64,000 nucleotides of DNA from NCBI GenBank assembly GCA_006937955.1, contig SSNP01000137.1, forward strand, positions 719,129-783,128, given 5' to 3'. The notes below the pieces were generated by a model that did no database searches, was not told the DNA's origin, and saw only the letters and a list, made by a program, of their open reading frames with translations. Of this stretch, positions 24,869-35,960 are shown in pieces. Numbering within the stretch: position 1 is the stretch's first letter; each line of letters begins with the position of its first letter. The translations under genes and the position numbers were made by a program. Source of the DNA: Pachypanchax playfairii (lineage: Eukaryota > Chordata > Actinopteri > Cyprinodontiformes > Aplocheilidae).

Positions 24869-25428
24869 TGGTGCGTTCACACCGGCTCAAGCATCAGGAG
24901 CGCCAAGATTACATGTAAAGTCTATGGTATAGTCCATCGTAAGGCCGTAAGAGTCTCTGCAGCGCTTTGTAAGCGTTAGCAGCGTCAACTTTCAAGCTTT
25001 TCCTGCGTTTCAAGATTTACCTCTTGAAACACGAGCAATGCAGAAGTTCAGCTAGCTGAACTTTTAATGGTCTTGATGCTCTTGAAGCAGTGCGTCAACC
25101 AATCAGAGCATCTCATTGTAGTGATGTCACTGCACATAACATGAATGAAGCAAAAGCAGGAAAAACACAATTTCAACAATGGAAAAAAAGCTTATCGCTG
25201 ATGCACCTGACGTCAACATTTTCAAGCTTTAGTACTCAAATAAAGGCGAGTCACTCTCTCGATATGATCCACCATAGTTCAGAACATACGGTAACAGAAG
25301 AAGCCCCGCCCACGCGCTCTTTTCTGCTCAGAGGTGGCAGATGTTACAAGCTTCAACGTACAAGCGTCAAATTAGATGCGCTGTGAGCGTTGCTTGATGC
25401 TGATAAAGCGTGCAATGTGAACGCACCA
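24869..25428. mobile_element. PIF/Harbinger-like MITE inserted in a LINE
   Basis: TTA is duplicated at 24866-24868 and 25429-25431. The left end is TGGTGCGTTCACACCGG and the inverted right end TGGTGCGTTCACATTGC: the first 13 bases are identical. Three-base TWA duplications are the hallmark of PIF/Harbinger elements (established). The 560-bp interior has no transposase. Removing the element with one TTA rejoins the L2-like reading frame, so the insertion is precise. It shares the GGTGCGTTCACAC end with the element at 60971-61739. Confidence 0.85.
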
Positions 25429-25431
25429 TTA

Positions 25432-25690
25432 GCGGGGACAGAACCTTCTCTAAAGTTATGGAATTCACTACTACTAAACATCCAACAAGCCCCATCACTG
25501 TCCATTTTTAAAACCTGTTTAAAAGACCCATTTTTACTTGTTGACTTTTAATGCAGTTTTTATTTGATTTATTTTAACTGGCATCAATTTTCTGAATTTG
25601 TTTTGTTGTTTTCTTTGAATTGTGCTTCATTCTTGTGTCGATTTTGTGATTTTATTAGATGTTTTATTTCACATTTGTGTTCAGCGCTTT
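25432..25690 (+). pseudogene. L2-like LINE, C-terminus and 3' tail
   Basis: The frame ends LWNSLLLNIQQAPSLSIFK, then TCLKDPFLLVDF and a TAA stop at 25549-25551. This is the conserved C-terminus of L2-type ORF2 proteins (..KLWNSLPL..SLSSFKTRLKTHLF). A frame change lies between GDRTFSK and LWNS. A T-rich 3' UTR of about 140 bp follows, ending next to the GATC microsatellite, as is common for LINE tails. It is the right half of the copy split at 24869. Confidence 0.75.
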
Positions 25691-25705
25691 GTTTCAGCTG
25701 TTGAT

Positions 25706-25761
25706 TGATCGAACGATCGATCGATCGATCGATCGATCGGTCGGTCGGTCGGTCGGTCGGT
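25706..25761. repeat. Compound (GATC)n(GGTC)n microsatellite
   Basis: After one imperfect unit, seven or so GATC repeats switch sharply to five GGTC repeats. GATC repeats are self-complementary and can form a hairpin. It lies at the 3' tail of the L2-like LINE and the left edge of the repeat at 25762. Confidence 0.95.
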
Positions 25762-25868
25762 ACAAATAAATCACATATGGAATTATGACAAACAACACAT
25801 TGTTTAGCTCTCTAATTACAGTATTACTTTATTTTTAAAAAGCATAATACTGAAAATTCTACAAAATA
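25762..25868 (+). repeat. Unclassified dispersed repeat, copy 2
   Basis: Aligns in direct orientation with 165-290. It starts at the end of the GGTC repeat with ACAAATAAATCACATATGG and ends near GAAAATTCT. Class unknown. Confidence 0.6.
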
Positions 25869-26539
25869 TGACTTTGCATACTTTGGTCACAACAACTTAT
25901 GATCTGTATTCAGAACAGGAAGAAGTGGATTTGGAAAATGACTGATTGACTAATGCATTTGCTCCAACAGTATTTATCGGAGTCTGGTGGGAACTGTTGT
26001 ACCTGTATTATTTAAACCTTTTGTCAATAAATAGTAGAACTTAAATTGAACAATATTACATTTCCAAAAGCAAAAAAGAAAACAGGGAGTTGGTTTTAGT
26101 CCTTTAAATTTCAGAAATACACTAACAGCTTTATTAGTACCTTTAAGTTGATGAATTGACCTTCAAGATGTCTCCTGTCTCTATTAACAAGAGTGCACCA
26201 AATGATCAAGCCAAAAACAATGATGTGTCTAAACAGACACACAAAGCAGTAAAATATGCATTGTTTCTCATTGCACAAATCAACAACCATCAAATGGGCT
26301 GATGAGATTTTAAATGACTCTTAATTTGTTAGGAATTTTCTTTGGTAATGACAGAGGAGGGAGAGAGAGAGAGAGAGAAAGGAGAGGGACAGTCAGGAAA
26401 AAGAAACGGCAGACCAACAGAGTAAAGGAAGACGGGTGCTTTGAAGGATTTGCAAGAACTATGAAATAAATTCCAAAACATAAATGGAAGTTTTGTTTTT
26501 CTAGAGATAAAGACAGCAACATAAGAGACAGGGACTTAC
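25869..26539. other. Intron 3' of the npas3-like exon, nothing recognised
   Basis: No second exon could be found here. A GA-rich tract lies at about 26355-26400. On the minus strand this is the start of the intron that follows the exon at 26540-26629. Confidence 0.5.
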
Positions 26540-26629
26540 CTGTGACAGTCCCAGGTAGATGGAAACAGTCTCAGAGATGTAGAGGAAGCGTCCCTCCTTG
26601 TTTAGTGCAAATACAAACCCGTCCAGCGA
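26540..26629 (-). CDS. npas3: Internal exon of a neuronal PAS transcription factor gene
   Basis: On the minus strand the exon is 90 bp, 30 codons, flanked by a pyrimidine-rich acceptor TATTTTTCAG and a consensus donor CAG|GTAAGT. It encodes SLDGFVFALNKEGRFLYISE followed by TVSIYLGLSQ. This is the first PAS domain of NPAS3/NPAS1-type bHLH-PAS factors, which heterodimerise with ARNT-type partners in the nucleus (family knowledge). Both ends fall between codons. The ALNKEG reading is closer to my memory of NPAS3 (ALNQEG) than NPAS1, and the lack of other exons within at least 26 kb on either side suits NPAS3, whose introns are very long. No stop or frameshift. NPAS1 or a fish paralogue remains possible. 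Confidence 0.8.
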
Positions 26630-26689
26630 CTGAAAAATACAGATATGAGAGAGACGTTAAATTCACTCCAGAGACTTTGGGATACAGAG

Positions 26690-26960
26690 ACTCCACCTGC
26701 TGCAGTTTATTAATACAGTAAGAGCTTTCAGGCTCATTGAGTAAAGGTCTTGGGTTCACATCCTGACATGAGTCTTTTAGAATGGAGTATGGATGTTCTC
26801 TCTGTGCACATAAAGGTTTTCCCTTAGTACTCCAGCTTGTCACACAGTCCAAAAATGCATACGTTGAGTTAACTAGTGACTTCAGGCAAAATGTGTGTGT
26901 GAATGGTGGAGTATGTGGCCTTTGATGGACTGGAACCCAGTCCCAGGTCTACCAACATCC
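26690..26960 (+). repeat. tRNA-SINE-like element
   Basis: Contains GGTTCACATCC at 26753-26763, close to a Pol III B box. In order follow TGTTCTCTCTGTGC, CACAGTCCAAAAATGCAT, GTGTGAATGGTGGAGTATG and TTTGATGGACTGGAACCCAG, the usual order in a very common fish dispersed repeat. Opposite-strand fragments of the same family occur at 12590, 37345 and 56165. It lies about 60 bp upstream of the host exon, in the intron. Confidence 0.65.
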
Positions 26961-28106
26961 CTCCTTCCCTGATCCAGAAGAAGATGTGATAATTAGATGG
27001 AAAGCCTTTCTATGACAATGTAATAGAGAAGGTAGAGTACACAATAATTTATTTAGGAGCATTAATAATTCAGGAAAGTAAATCAGCTGTTGATCCTTTA
27101 GAAAGTGTAAATACTGACCCACAATGTGCTCCAGTTTTATTTCACATACTGCAGAATTGGAACATTTGAGAATTTTTCCAGAGTTCTAAATCATTGTTTG
27201 GGTAGATTATGTCTAAAGTTATTATGTTTAACTTAAATCTTTTCATCTTTATTATTTATTTATTTATTTATTATAAGGAAATATTATTAGGTGCATGGTA
27301 TAGCCTGGTTAAAAAAAACCAGGAGACCAGAAGAGTGTGAGCCAGAGCAAAATGATGATTCAAGTAAACTGACCAGAAGAAGTGACACAGATGATAAAAT
27401 ACGTCTTATTCTTTGCAGCAGAGGAGCTCGATTGGTCTGATCGACTGCAGAGCTGGAGATTTTTTTCGGTGGTGAAATGCTTTCATGAGTGGCTTTTTGA
27501 ATCCCACTGATACAAACAGCCTATTGAAAAAGACTGACTTAAGAATTCATTCATTTCAGTGTCAGAAATAACTTTTAAGAAAACATTCCAACATCTTAAT
27601 GTTACTTCATAGACATCTCTAACTCCTGGTTTTGTCATTTTCGAGCTCATACAGGAGTTTTCTTATGACAAGGTAAATCTTTGCACACTTTTCTTCAGAA
27701 AATGTGTTTATGTATTTATCTGAAAATCACCACGCAATACTCGACTGGAGCAGCACATCATACATGCACACACATAGAAAAGGTCGCTAGAGGCAGAGAT
27801 GTTTGAGTTTCACCTGTTGCACTTCTGATCCAACTATCTAGAAAAACACCTGAAGATGTTTAATGGATTCTCCAAGGTTTTGCTCATTAGAAGTGCTGCT
27901 AAGTGTTAGCTTTAGACTTCTAGGTCACAAGGGCCTAATTTTATTCTCATTGTAAGGTGTGTTACTGTGTGTACTGGAATGAAAACAAAAGGACAAACAA
28001 ACCAAAACCAGAAGATTCAGATAAAGAAATTAACTCAGAAGATGCAACATACACTTGTTCTCTCGAGATCTGTCAAGAAGTTTAAATGTTTCTCTGTTTT
28101 ATTGTG
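26961..28106. other. Intron-like stretch, nothing recognised
   Basis: No exon or complete repeat seen; a short (ATTT)n run lies near 27252-27270. Confidence 0.5.
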
Positions 28107-28110
28107 TTAA

Positions 28111-28662
28111 AGGTACAGTATGTAAGAATCTTACAGGTAAATAATCACACAACAGTCTAATGTTCCACTGATGTTGAAAATAAAGTCACATTGTAACAGA
28201 TCTCGATTTCAGCCGGCTGGTTGGTTGCCAGTTTGTCATTTTAAAAACACTAACCTGGACCAGAATCATTATTTATACGTTCAGACTTCCTGGTTCCATA
28301 ACGAATCACATGTGAGTCTGCAAGGCTGCCAAGTCTTCAACACAAGCAGCTGGAATTCCACAATGAGCAGCAGTAAAAAGTAAGAAACCACCACATCCTT
28401 CCAACTGAGCAGCCGTGCTGCATGTGATGGGGCGTTCAAATGCACCCAGGAAAACTCAACGCTGAACAAATAGACCTTCAGACATTCCTAAAAATGGAAC
28501 AAATACAAGAGAAACTAAACGAGAATCAACATCAGAACTGGCAACCCAACAGAAACATCAGGGAGGGGAGGGGGTGAGTGGCTGAGAACGGAAGTTTTTT
28601 TTTTTACATGAAGTGTGGGACTCGGATTTAACGATAAGGTCTAATTCTTACATACTGTAGCT
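28111..28662 (+). mobile_element. TTAA-flanked MITE, family B, copy 2
   Basis: Perfect TTAA on both sides (28107-28110 and 28663-28666). The left end AGGTACAGTATGTAAGAAT and the inverted right end AGCTACAGTATGTAAGAAT differ at one base in 19. The 552-bp body aligns end to end with 6477-7029. No transposase. It is the better preserved copy and defines the family. Confidence 0.9.
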
Positions 28663-29243
28663 TTAAGTGGATTTATTGAATAACAATGAAAAAAGCTCAT
28701 AATGGTTATAGGTTCCCTCTGACATAGCTGGGACATTGTGGAGGAGTTGTGGAGTTAATTAGAACCTGTTTTACCATCTTCTTTGATTGAGGTCCAGGTT
28801 TAGTAAGAAGAACCTTCAGGTGAAGGAAAGCAAATCTGCCAGTTTCAAGGGGATTAACATGGATTAACTAGAATTGTAAAGCAAGTTTAAAGGTGGAAGA
28901 GTATAAATATGTGGTGCGTGTGTGTGTGTAAGTAAATGATGCTGATCTGATGCTGATTTAAGAACTCAGTCAGAGACGTAGATGTGCTGTAAACAAATAT
29001 AACCTTGCTTTTACAGTCTCACGTCGGCTTCCAGAGGTTAAACAGGTTTCATATTATTAGAGCAGCGACTCCACCCTGAACTGACACTAAACAATGTTTT
29101 CTGCTTCTTGGCTGTTTGTTTCAGCTGCTTTTGGTTTATGTTCAGAATTATGTACAAGGCCAGCAAGGTCTGGAAAGGTCAGTCAAGGTTGTAGGATGCA
29201 CAAAAGTCTGTGTAAGTCTTCGGAAAAAGCCAGAAAAACAGGC

Positions 29244-29754
29244 AGTTTCTGAAGCTCCACAGGTGTTCTTACCTTCATACTGGGTGTGAAAACAGGTCAA
29301 CAACTTCTCTTTCAGTTTTTATCACTCATCTATGAAGGTGGTGATAAAACTCGAGTTCGAACGGCCGGTATTTGTTTCGTCACAACTCCTTTGTTCATTA
29401 GTATTCATCAGCTTCCGCAGTTGAAACCACGCCTAGCATGCTGCTGGCTAAAAGCTGTAGTATAAGACGTAGCAAACAGGAAGACACAACGTTTGACGTT
29501 GCCATGCGCAGCGGGGCAGGAAACAGTATACCTTGCTCTCATAGGCTAGTTTGTAAGTCAATCTGAGTCCAGCAAATTCGAATAATGAATATTAATGAGT
29601 GACAGCCCAAATCCAGCTGAATCTTGATGCAGAGAGATTGAAAGGTCTGTTAATCAGTGTTTCCTAACGATTTTTAGATATAGAATGTTTCATATTACAG
29701 GTTAATACTTAAGAAATAACCACAAAGTCCTGAAATTTGTATGAAACAGCCTCT
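29244..29754 (+). mobile_element. TTAA-flanked MITE, family A, 5'-truncated copy
   Basis: The right end CAGCCTCT is followed by TTAA (29755-29758). The left end lacks about 50 bp, including the TIR, and starts within GAAGCTCCACAGGTGTTC. The body matches 31073-31657 and 51975-52536, including CATGCGCAGCGGGGCAGG (NRF1-like), AAACAGGAAG (ETS-like) and AATGAATATTAATGAG. Confidence 0.8.
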
Positions 29755-29758
29755 TTAA

Positions 29759-30915
29759 GAAAAACTATAGATAATATATGAAAAAGAATAGAAAAAAAAT
29801 ATTCCTAGAATTAAAAAGAAAAAATGTATCAATGAAACCAGGCGGAACTCCAAGAACCAACAACAGCAAAAAAAAACAACCCATGGAACCAACATGAAGC
29901 TACAGTATCAGCTGACCTCAGTCTGTGATGACAGTTGTTTTCCTCTTCTTTGTTCTTTTCATTGGTATTTGCATATTAATAAAACCTACACACTGGAGTT
30001 GTTTTTATATTTGTGTGTGAGTCAGGTGGTTAGTACACATGACCACATGTTAGGGTATAAATTCTTAATATATAAGTAAATAATAGTAAATATAAGTATG
30101 CTGGTATTATATGTGTCCCTGTTATAATGAATCGTGATGCAGGTGTATGTGTGTATGCAATGCAGACAGACCAAGGACATGTCACACACACCTGAAGTAA
30201 ACAGACAAAAAATATGCAGAAACCACACAAACACATATCAGCTGGAACCAACAGACACAACGGCACACCAGCACATGCATACGTTTAAAGAAAAGTAGCA
30301 CACAACTCGCTCACATGAGCACACACACAATGTTATTGTCTCTATCTCTACTACTGATTCTGTCTCACACCATCATACTCAAACACACACCCTGTGGCAG
30401 CAGCCTGTGTGTGTGTCTCTTTATGAAATCACAGAGGGTCTGACCGCCTCATAGTAATTATGCTAATTGCCTGGATGCCCTTGCCTTTATTTATGCAGGG
30501 CTGCTAAGATAAATAAAAGGAAATTGCTTTGGATCTAACTATTCATTTCAGCATGCTAACTAGAACACTAATGCTGCCGTGTGTGTGTTTTTGTGTGAGT
30601 GCATGCAACAAGAGAGCAAGAGAGTTTGGGTTGTGGGCTGGGAGGATTTTGTGTTCACAGATTTGTTTACCCTTCAGAAATTCAGCAGGTAATTGCGATT
30701 TTGATTGTAAATTTATTTCCTTATTTTGTCTGTAGGGATTGATTGTTTTGATGGTATTTGTGTGTCTGACAGTAAGTTGGCAGGTGATCTGTCAGTATGC
30801 TCCTACACTTTTATCGTTTAGGTCCAACACTCATATTTTTTACACTAAGAGACCCGTTGGTTTTTAACCCTAGTGATCCTCAACAACACGATTCTGTTCA
30901 CCCATAAAGCGTACC
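29759..30915. other. Intron-like stretch with candidate enhancer-like sequence
   Basis: No exon recognised. The segment 30430-30560 is non-repetitive, with TAATTA at 30455-30460, GCTAATTGC at 30462-30470 and TTATTTATGCAGGGCTG nearby, a dense homeodomain-type composition. Short CA-rich patches lie at 30185-30400. Confidence 0.4.
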
Positions 30916-31065
30916 CAGTGTTGCCAACTGTCTCTGACTGTAGCTGAAGTTGACCCAGAGAGTTGCTAGATGGCGCCAAATGACGTCACACGCTAATTTG
31001 CCTTTTAATGATGACATCACATCGTCACTTTTTGTTGCTTTTTAAGCAAGAGTTGTGTAAATTAG
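30916..31065 (+). mobile_element. hAT-like element, 5' fragment
   Basis: Begins CAGTGTTGCCAACTGTCTC, followed by GTTGCTAGATGGCGCCAAAT and GACGTCACACGC. CAGTGTTGCCAACT is a well-known hAT-type terminus in fish (general knowledge). The other end is missing: the sequence meets the TTAA element at 31073. Confidence 0.55.
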
Positions 31066-31072
31066 CCTTTAA

Positions 31073-31657
31073 ATAGGCCCTTCCATTAAAAACGGTTTTT
31101 CTGAGGTTTCTGTTGAATATTTTAGCTCCACAGGTGTTCTTACCTTCATAGTGGGTGTGAAAACAGGTCAACAACTTCTCTTTCAGTTTTAATCTCTCAA
31201 ACTACACAGGTGGTGAAAAAACACGATTTCTCCCAAGTTCAAACGGCCTGTATCTGTTTCATCACAGCTCCTTTGTTCGTTAGTATTCATCAGCTCCCGC
31301 AGTTGAAACCACACCTAGCATGCTGCTGGCTAAATGCTGTAGCGTAAGACGTAACAAACAGGAATATAAGTGGTGTGCTGTTGCCATGCGCAGTGGGGCA
31401 GGAAACAGCATACCTTGCTCTCGTAGGCTAGTTTGTTAGTCAATCAGAGTCCAGCAAATTCAAATAATGAATATTAATGAGCTGCAGCCTGAAGCCTGAC
31501 GGAACCAACCGGGAACCAGCTGAATTTTGAAGCAGACAGATTGAAAGGTCTGTTAATAAGTGTTTCCTAACATTTTTTAGATATAAAATATTTCATATTA
31601 CTGGTTAATACTTAAGAAATAACCACAAAGTCATGAATTTTGTATGAAATGGCCTCT
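31073..31657 (+). mobile_element. TTAA-flanked MITE, family A, full copy
   Basis: TTAA at 31069-31072 precedes ATAGGCCCTTCCATT. The right end ATGGCCTCT is followed by TCAA, a one-base decay of TTAA. The full 585-bp body aligns with 51975-52536 and 29244-29754, and is slightly longer through insertions (for example near 31490). Confidence 0.85.
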
Positions 31658-31661
31658 TCAA

Positions 31662-32078
31662 TATATGAAAGGACAAGAACAATGAAGGGCGCACAAAGAT
31701 ACTAACCCTTCTCTCTATAGGAGTATTTTTTGGCACACCTGTGGCTGTTAAATATAAAGTAGGAAGTAAACATCAGGTTGTGAGACATTCATTGTGTATG
31801 TCATGAAATATGGGAACAATAACTGGATTTGTGGGGTTGAAAGCAGTCCGGATGTTTTAATATAAAACTGCACTATTATGTCCTGTGTTTCATTGTAGCT
31901 ACAGCACATGCAGTTTTATTTTATTCCTAAAGTTTATTATTGATTTGTTATGAGTCCCAAGAACTACCAGACATTGTGATCTGATTGGCTGACTGGTTTT
32001 TTGTCACTTTTACATAACACAATGTTACATTTGTGGCCCCGTTTCCTGTTGTTGACAACTAAAGCTCTGTATGCAGGA
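31662..32078. other. Non-coding stretch, nothing recognised
   Basis: No exon, repeat or motif that I can support. Confidence 0.5.
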
Positions 32079-32086
32079 TTTACAGC

Positions 32087-32753
32087 CATTGTTTGGAACT
32101 TTATTTTAAAAAAGTAATTAGTTATAGTTACTTACTTTTTGTAGAGTAATTCAGTTACTAACTTTTGGGAACAAGTAGTAACTATTTACCTGAGGAAATA
32201 ACTGCATTACTAAAAAAGTGGCAATACGTAAAAGGAATTTAGATTTGAATTTAAAGTTTCACAACTTAGTGGAAATTAGTAAAAAAGACAAGTAATTGTA
32301 AATAACTTTTTTATATTTATTGCAAATAAACAGACAGCCAAAGATTTGTCCTGCACTTCAAGTAATATATTTAAAAAATATATCACCACCTTTAAAAGAC
32401 AACTTTCCATCTGACCGCTCCAGACTCACCAAATCTGTTAAAAGTTTGAGTGGGTACGCATGTGTCCTTTCTGATGGCTCTGATTGGCTAACATGAAACA
32501 TGCGACTCTTTCTTAGCCAATCGTAATCGCTTATCTTGTAACCAACCCAGCCAACCATGTGTGTGAGTGTAGCTAGCAGTGCGTTCACATTACGCACTTT
32601 ATTTTACCAATTCATAACACACTGCACTTTACGTTCACTAACGATAACGGGGTTGCAACGGTGGAAATTGTAATTAATTAGATTATTCTGTTACTGAAAA
32701 TCCAGCTACGTTGCGTAACGCTGTTACTTAAAATGGCGTAATTCCAAACACTG
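32087..32753. mobile_element. hAT-like non-autonomous transposon
   Basis: A perfect 8-bp target duplication TTTACAGC lies at 32079-32086 and 32754-32761. The left terminus CATTGTTTGGAAC and the inverted right terminus CAGTGTTTGGAAT form a short TIR of the hAT type (CAGNG start). The interior has many GTAACTA/AGTTAC words, abundant in this fish repeat. The 667 bp holds no transposase. Confidence 0.85.
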
Positions 32754-33011
32754 TTTACAGCTGATCATAGATTTCTCATATGACGTCTGCAGCATGCTGT
32801 GCTAAAAGAACTAGAGTTAAGACACACAAACTGATGAGTTTATTGAGAAATGACTTCACATTCCTGAGCAGGAGATTACAACTCCATGGCCTTTTGCATG
32901 AAGATGCCAGTAGGATGAATCTGACATAGTGCATGTACACACACTCAGACCACACAGGACTAAATGTTGGGCCACAGATGGACTGAAAAAAAAAGGTAAA
33001 AAGACTCCCCT

Positions 33012-33138
<127 letters not shown>

Positions 33139-33381
33139 AATGTCTAAATCTGTGCATTAAGACAGTAAAAGAAAGAATTGCAATTGATTAGTGAGCACTG
33201 CTGAATGGCCTGCTCCCTGTGCTTTCCACCTCCTGCAGATTACTGCATCGATCGGCCTCTCAGACACACACAAACACACACACTACAACAGATGAGGCTA
33301 TCTTTTAACCATTCAGAACGGTCGGTTTAAATGTTACTGTCTAGCACTCTGCCTCTTAATGACAAATGGAAAAGAGAGCGC

Positions 33382-33387
<6 letters not shown>

Positions 33388-33414
<27 letters not shown>
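33388..33414. repeat. (GT)13 microsatellite
   Basis: A short GT tract at the left edge of a purine-rich segment that extends to about 33680. Confidence 0.95.
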
Positions 33415-33419
<5 letters not shown>

Positions 33420-33690
33420 AAAGGGGGGGAGGCAGGGAGACACAGAGAGTCGGGCAAATAAATTGAGGTATAGAAAAGATAAATGGAGAAATTGCTGTAT
33501 ATAAAATAAAAATAAAAACATCAAGGCATAAAGAAAGGAAGAGAAAGAAAGAGGACCTGATTAAAAGAAAACGGGAGAGAAGATCAATCGTAGAAAAGAA
33601 AGCAATACTGAGAAAAAGAAAAAAGGAATCTGGGAAAATTGAAAATGTAACAAAATTGATTAAAGAGAGAGAAAGACTCATGTTAGTGAG
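33420..33690. repeat. Purine-rich low-complexity tract
   Basis: Strongly A/G-biased sequence, such as GAAAGGAAGAGAAAGAAAG, with no coding support. Open frames antisense to it encode Phe/Leu/Ser-rich strings typical of such tracts. Confidence 0.7.
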
Positions 33691-34377
33691 AGCAAAGCAT
33701 TGTACGATTCACTGGTATCTGGACAAGTGTTTCTAAATCGGCTAAACAGCCTCCATCTATTTAGTCTCTGTCTTCCTTTCAGCTGCAGGAATTCAGTTTA
33801 ATTCAGACACAAATAGTTGACTGAGATCCATCACCGGAGTCGGGTTAGGAGATCTGGATTCCACCTGTTCATCATGATGGAGCTCACAGCAGGACAGTTA
33901 AGTGTGGATGAATTTCAGTTCATTCATTAATATCGAATCAGAATCATCAGTCGAGTTTTGGAATTTCCTATTTTACGTGAGTCATCGTGTGACTGGAAAT
34001 AAAAAGGGATTCATGATTTGAAATGATAAAAAGATCTGATAGGTATCAGACCAAGTGGAACATGGCTCCATCAGGTTTTGGTCGTGGACCTCTGGATTGA
34101 TTACACTATGTTGTTGCCCGTGGTGGGGACCAGCTGACCCTGGGAGGGTCTATGCCAGGTTGTCAGGGAGACGAGTCCAGCTGTTAAATCTCAGAATCTG
34201 GAGGACATAAAGTGGTTTATATCCTGGTTGTATAAAACTGGACCAGCTCCTTTCTCTCTGAAGGTTATTGCCAGTAGTAAGTCAGGCTTATTAAGAGGTG
34301 AGTGAGTGTCATAGATTCTGCACAGCTAAGGGCCAAAGGGTCTCTGGGTTTGCAGGCTTCAGGTTACATCTTCAGCA

Positions 34378-34500
34378 GGATGTGGTCTTGTTGGATTCAT
34401 CAAGCCGAGACCTTCAGCAGGAACTGCAACAGTTTGTACCAGAATGTGCAGAAGATCAGCACCTCCGAGTCTGAGGCCATGACCCCTGTGACCTGGTTCT
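34378..34500 (+). pseudogene. LINE reverse transcriptase fragment
   Basis: One frame reads DVVLLDSSSRDLQQELQQF and then PECAEDQHLRV, matching DVVLLASSDRDLQ..L.RFAAECEAAG.RIS of the same fish LINE type seen at 12890-14940. The core ADD is lost. Upstream sequence from about 34090 may belong to the same element but is unproven. The 227-codon frame through this region is in a different phase and not a gene. Confidence 0.6.
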
Positions 34501-35629
34501 GGATAAGAGGCAGATCATGGCTGAACGGATGGATAAAAATGACAGAGAGCTACAACAACCAGAACCCATTTTTATATTTGATCACTGGGTCTGTGAGAAG
34601 AACGAGGTCCATGTTCGTTTTACAATCACTTCCCAGTGGGCGATTCTTTAAGAAATATATAAGAAAACCCTCTGTTGTTCTTGTAATATTTACTACAGCC
34701 ACCAGAGGGCCTTGTGCATTGGAGAAAAATGTTCAGACCATAAACGTGAAGCGCCAAGAAATCAAGTTCATGTATAAACAGTATTTTATGCAAAACAAGA
34801 GAAAAAGTGAAAACAGCAGCAACTTTTGCCAAATTTCTGCCCAAATATCTAAAAACATTTTCTTCATTCTAGTTCCAAGAAAAATATGCAAAGAATTCAA
34901 AATAACTGAAACAAAAAAACATGAGAGAATGATACTGACAAAAATACTGAAAACTCAAAGAAGTTATGAAACTGGAAACAAATGACCAAACTAATTACTT
35001 AAACTAACTTTTGTTAGCTGACATTTACATCTTTGCAGCTGTTATTTGGCTCCTCAGTCATAAGCTTGTACTTTATTTTAAAGATTTAGCAGCAGCATCA
35101 GAATTCTTTAAGTAAAATGCTTTTTAATGAAGCAAATCTTCTTAATTTACTTGCAAACTATAAAACGAAACGTTTGTTGAGAATTAAATGCGTCATCATC
35201 CGATTTATAACAATGATGAAACTATAAAGTAACATTCTAGAGCTCCTTCATCTGCTTCGATTAGGACAAATTAATCTGAGCCGAACCTGAAGATTAAGAC
35301 ATGATGCAAAACATTTTTGCATTTCTCCTTTAATAAAAGTCTGAATATGAACGTTGTTTAGAGTGAAACTGAGAAGTGATTCTGTCATGTGTTCGAGAGC
35401 TACTTCCTGCCAACTAAATGTTCTGACAAGCAGCATCAAGAGCCGGGTCGACATTCTGCCTCCAAAGGTCAACAGGCACACATACACACTCAGCTGCAGC
35501 TGTGTCTTATAGGGGCAAACACATTCAAACCAACACACACGCTCACAACATCTCGCCATCATTGCCAAGACCAAAAGGTCAACTTCATGCTGATTGGTGA
35601 TAGAACTATCAAATAACCAATCAATAGCC
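34501..35629. other. Intron-like stretch, nothing recognised
   Basis: No supported exon, repeat or regulatory site. Confidence 0.5.
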
Positions 35630-35960
35630 AGGGGGAAGAGGAAGAGAATAGAAGGGGAGAGATAGGAGGGTGGTCTTAAATGCTGAAGCACAGAAAGAGG
35701 CAGAGAAGAGAGTGTAGGAGAGAGGAAGAGAGAAAAAAAAAAGAAAAGAAAAGGGTGATGAGGAAAAGGAAGAGGAGAAAAAGCAGGATAAAAGTTGGAA
35801 GTGATGGTTGAAATGAGGTAACAAGAGCATGCAGAGAGAAAGAGACAGGAAGGGGAAAGTCCAGAAAGGTCAACATGTCAATATGGGAAGAATGGAGGAA
35901 GAGGAGTAAGCGACAGAGGGAGAGAGAAAGAGCAAAAATGGAGGGATGGAGGTTCAGAAA
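35630..35960. repeat. Extended polypurine tract
   Basis: About 330 bp is dominated by A and G on the plus strand, with many AGAGGAAG/GGAAGAGG units and few pyrimidines. Such tracts can form triplex (H-DNA). The Ser/Leu/Phe-rich frames on the minus strand are composition artefacts. Confidence 0.75.

Noticed and set aside
26571..26852. 93-codon minus-strand frame overlapping the host exon
   Set aside because: It reads the exon in the wrong phase and continues into a SINE-like repeat; the splice-defined frame is the supported one.
34302..34985. 227-codon plus-strand frame
   Set aside because: It passes out of phase through a decayed LINE RT fragment and then AT-rich intron; no domain and a composition typical of chance reading.
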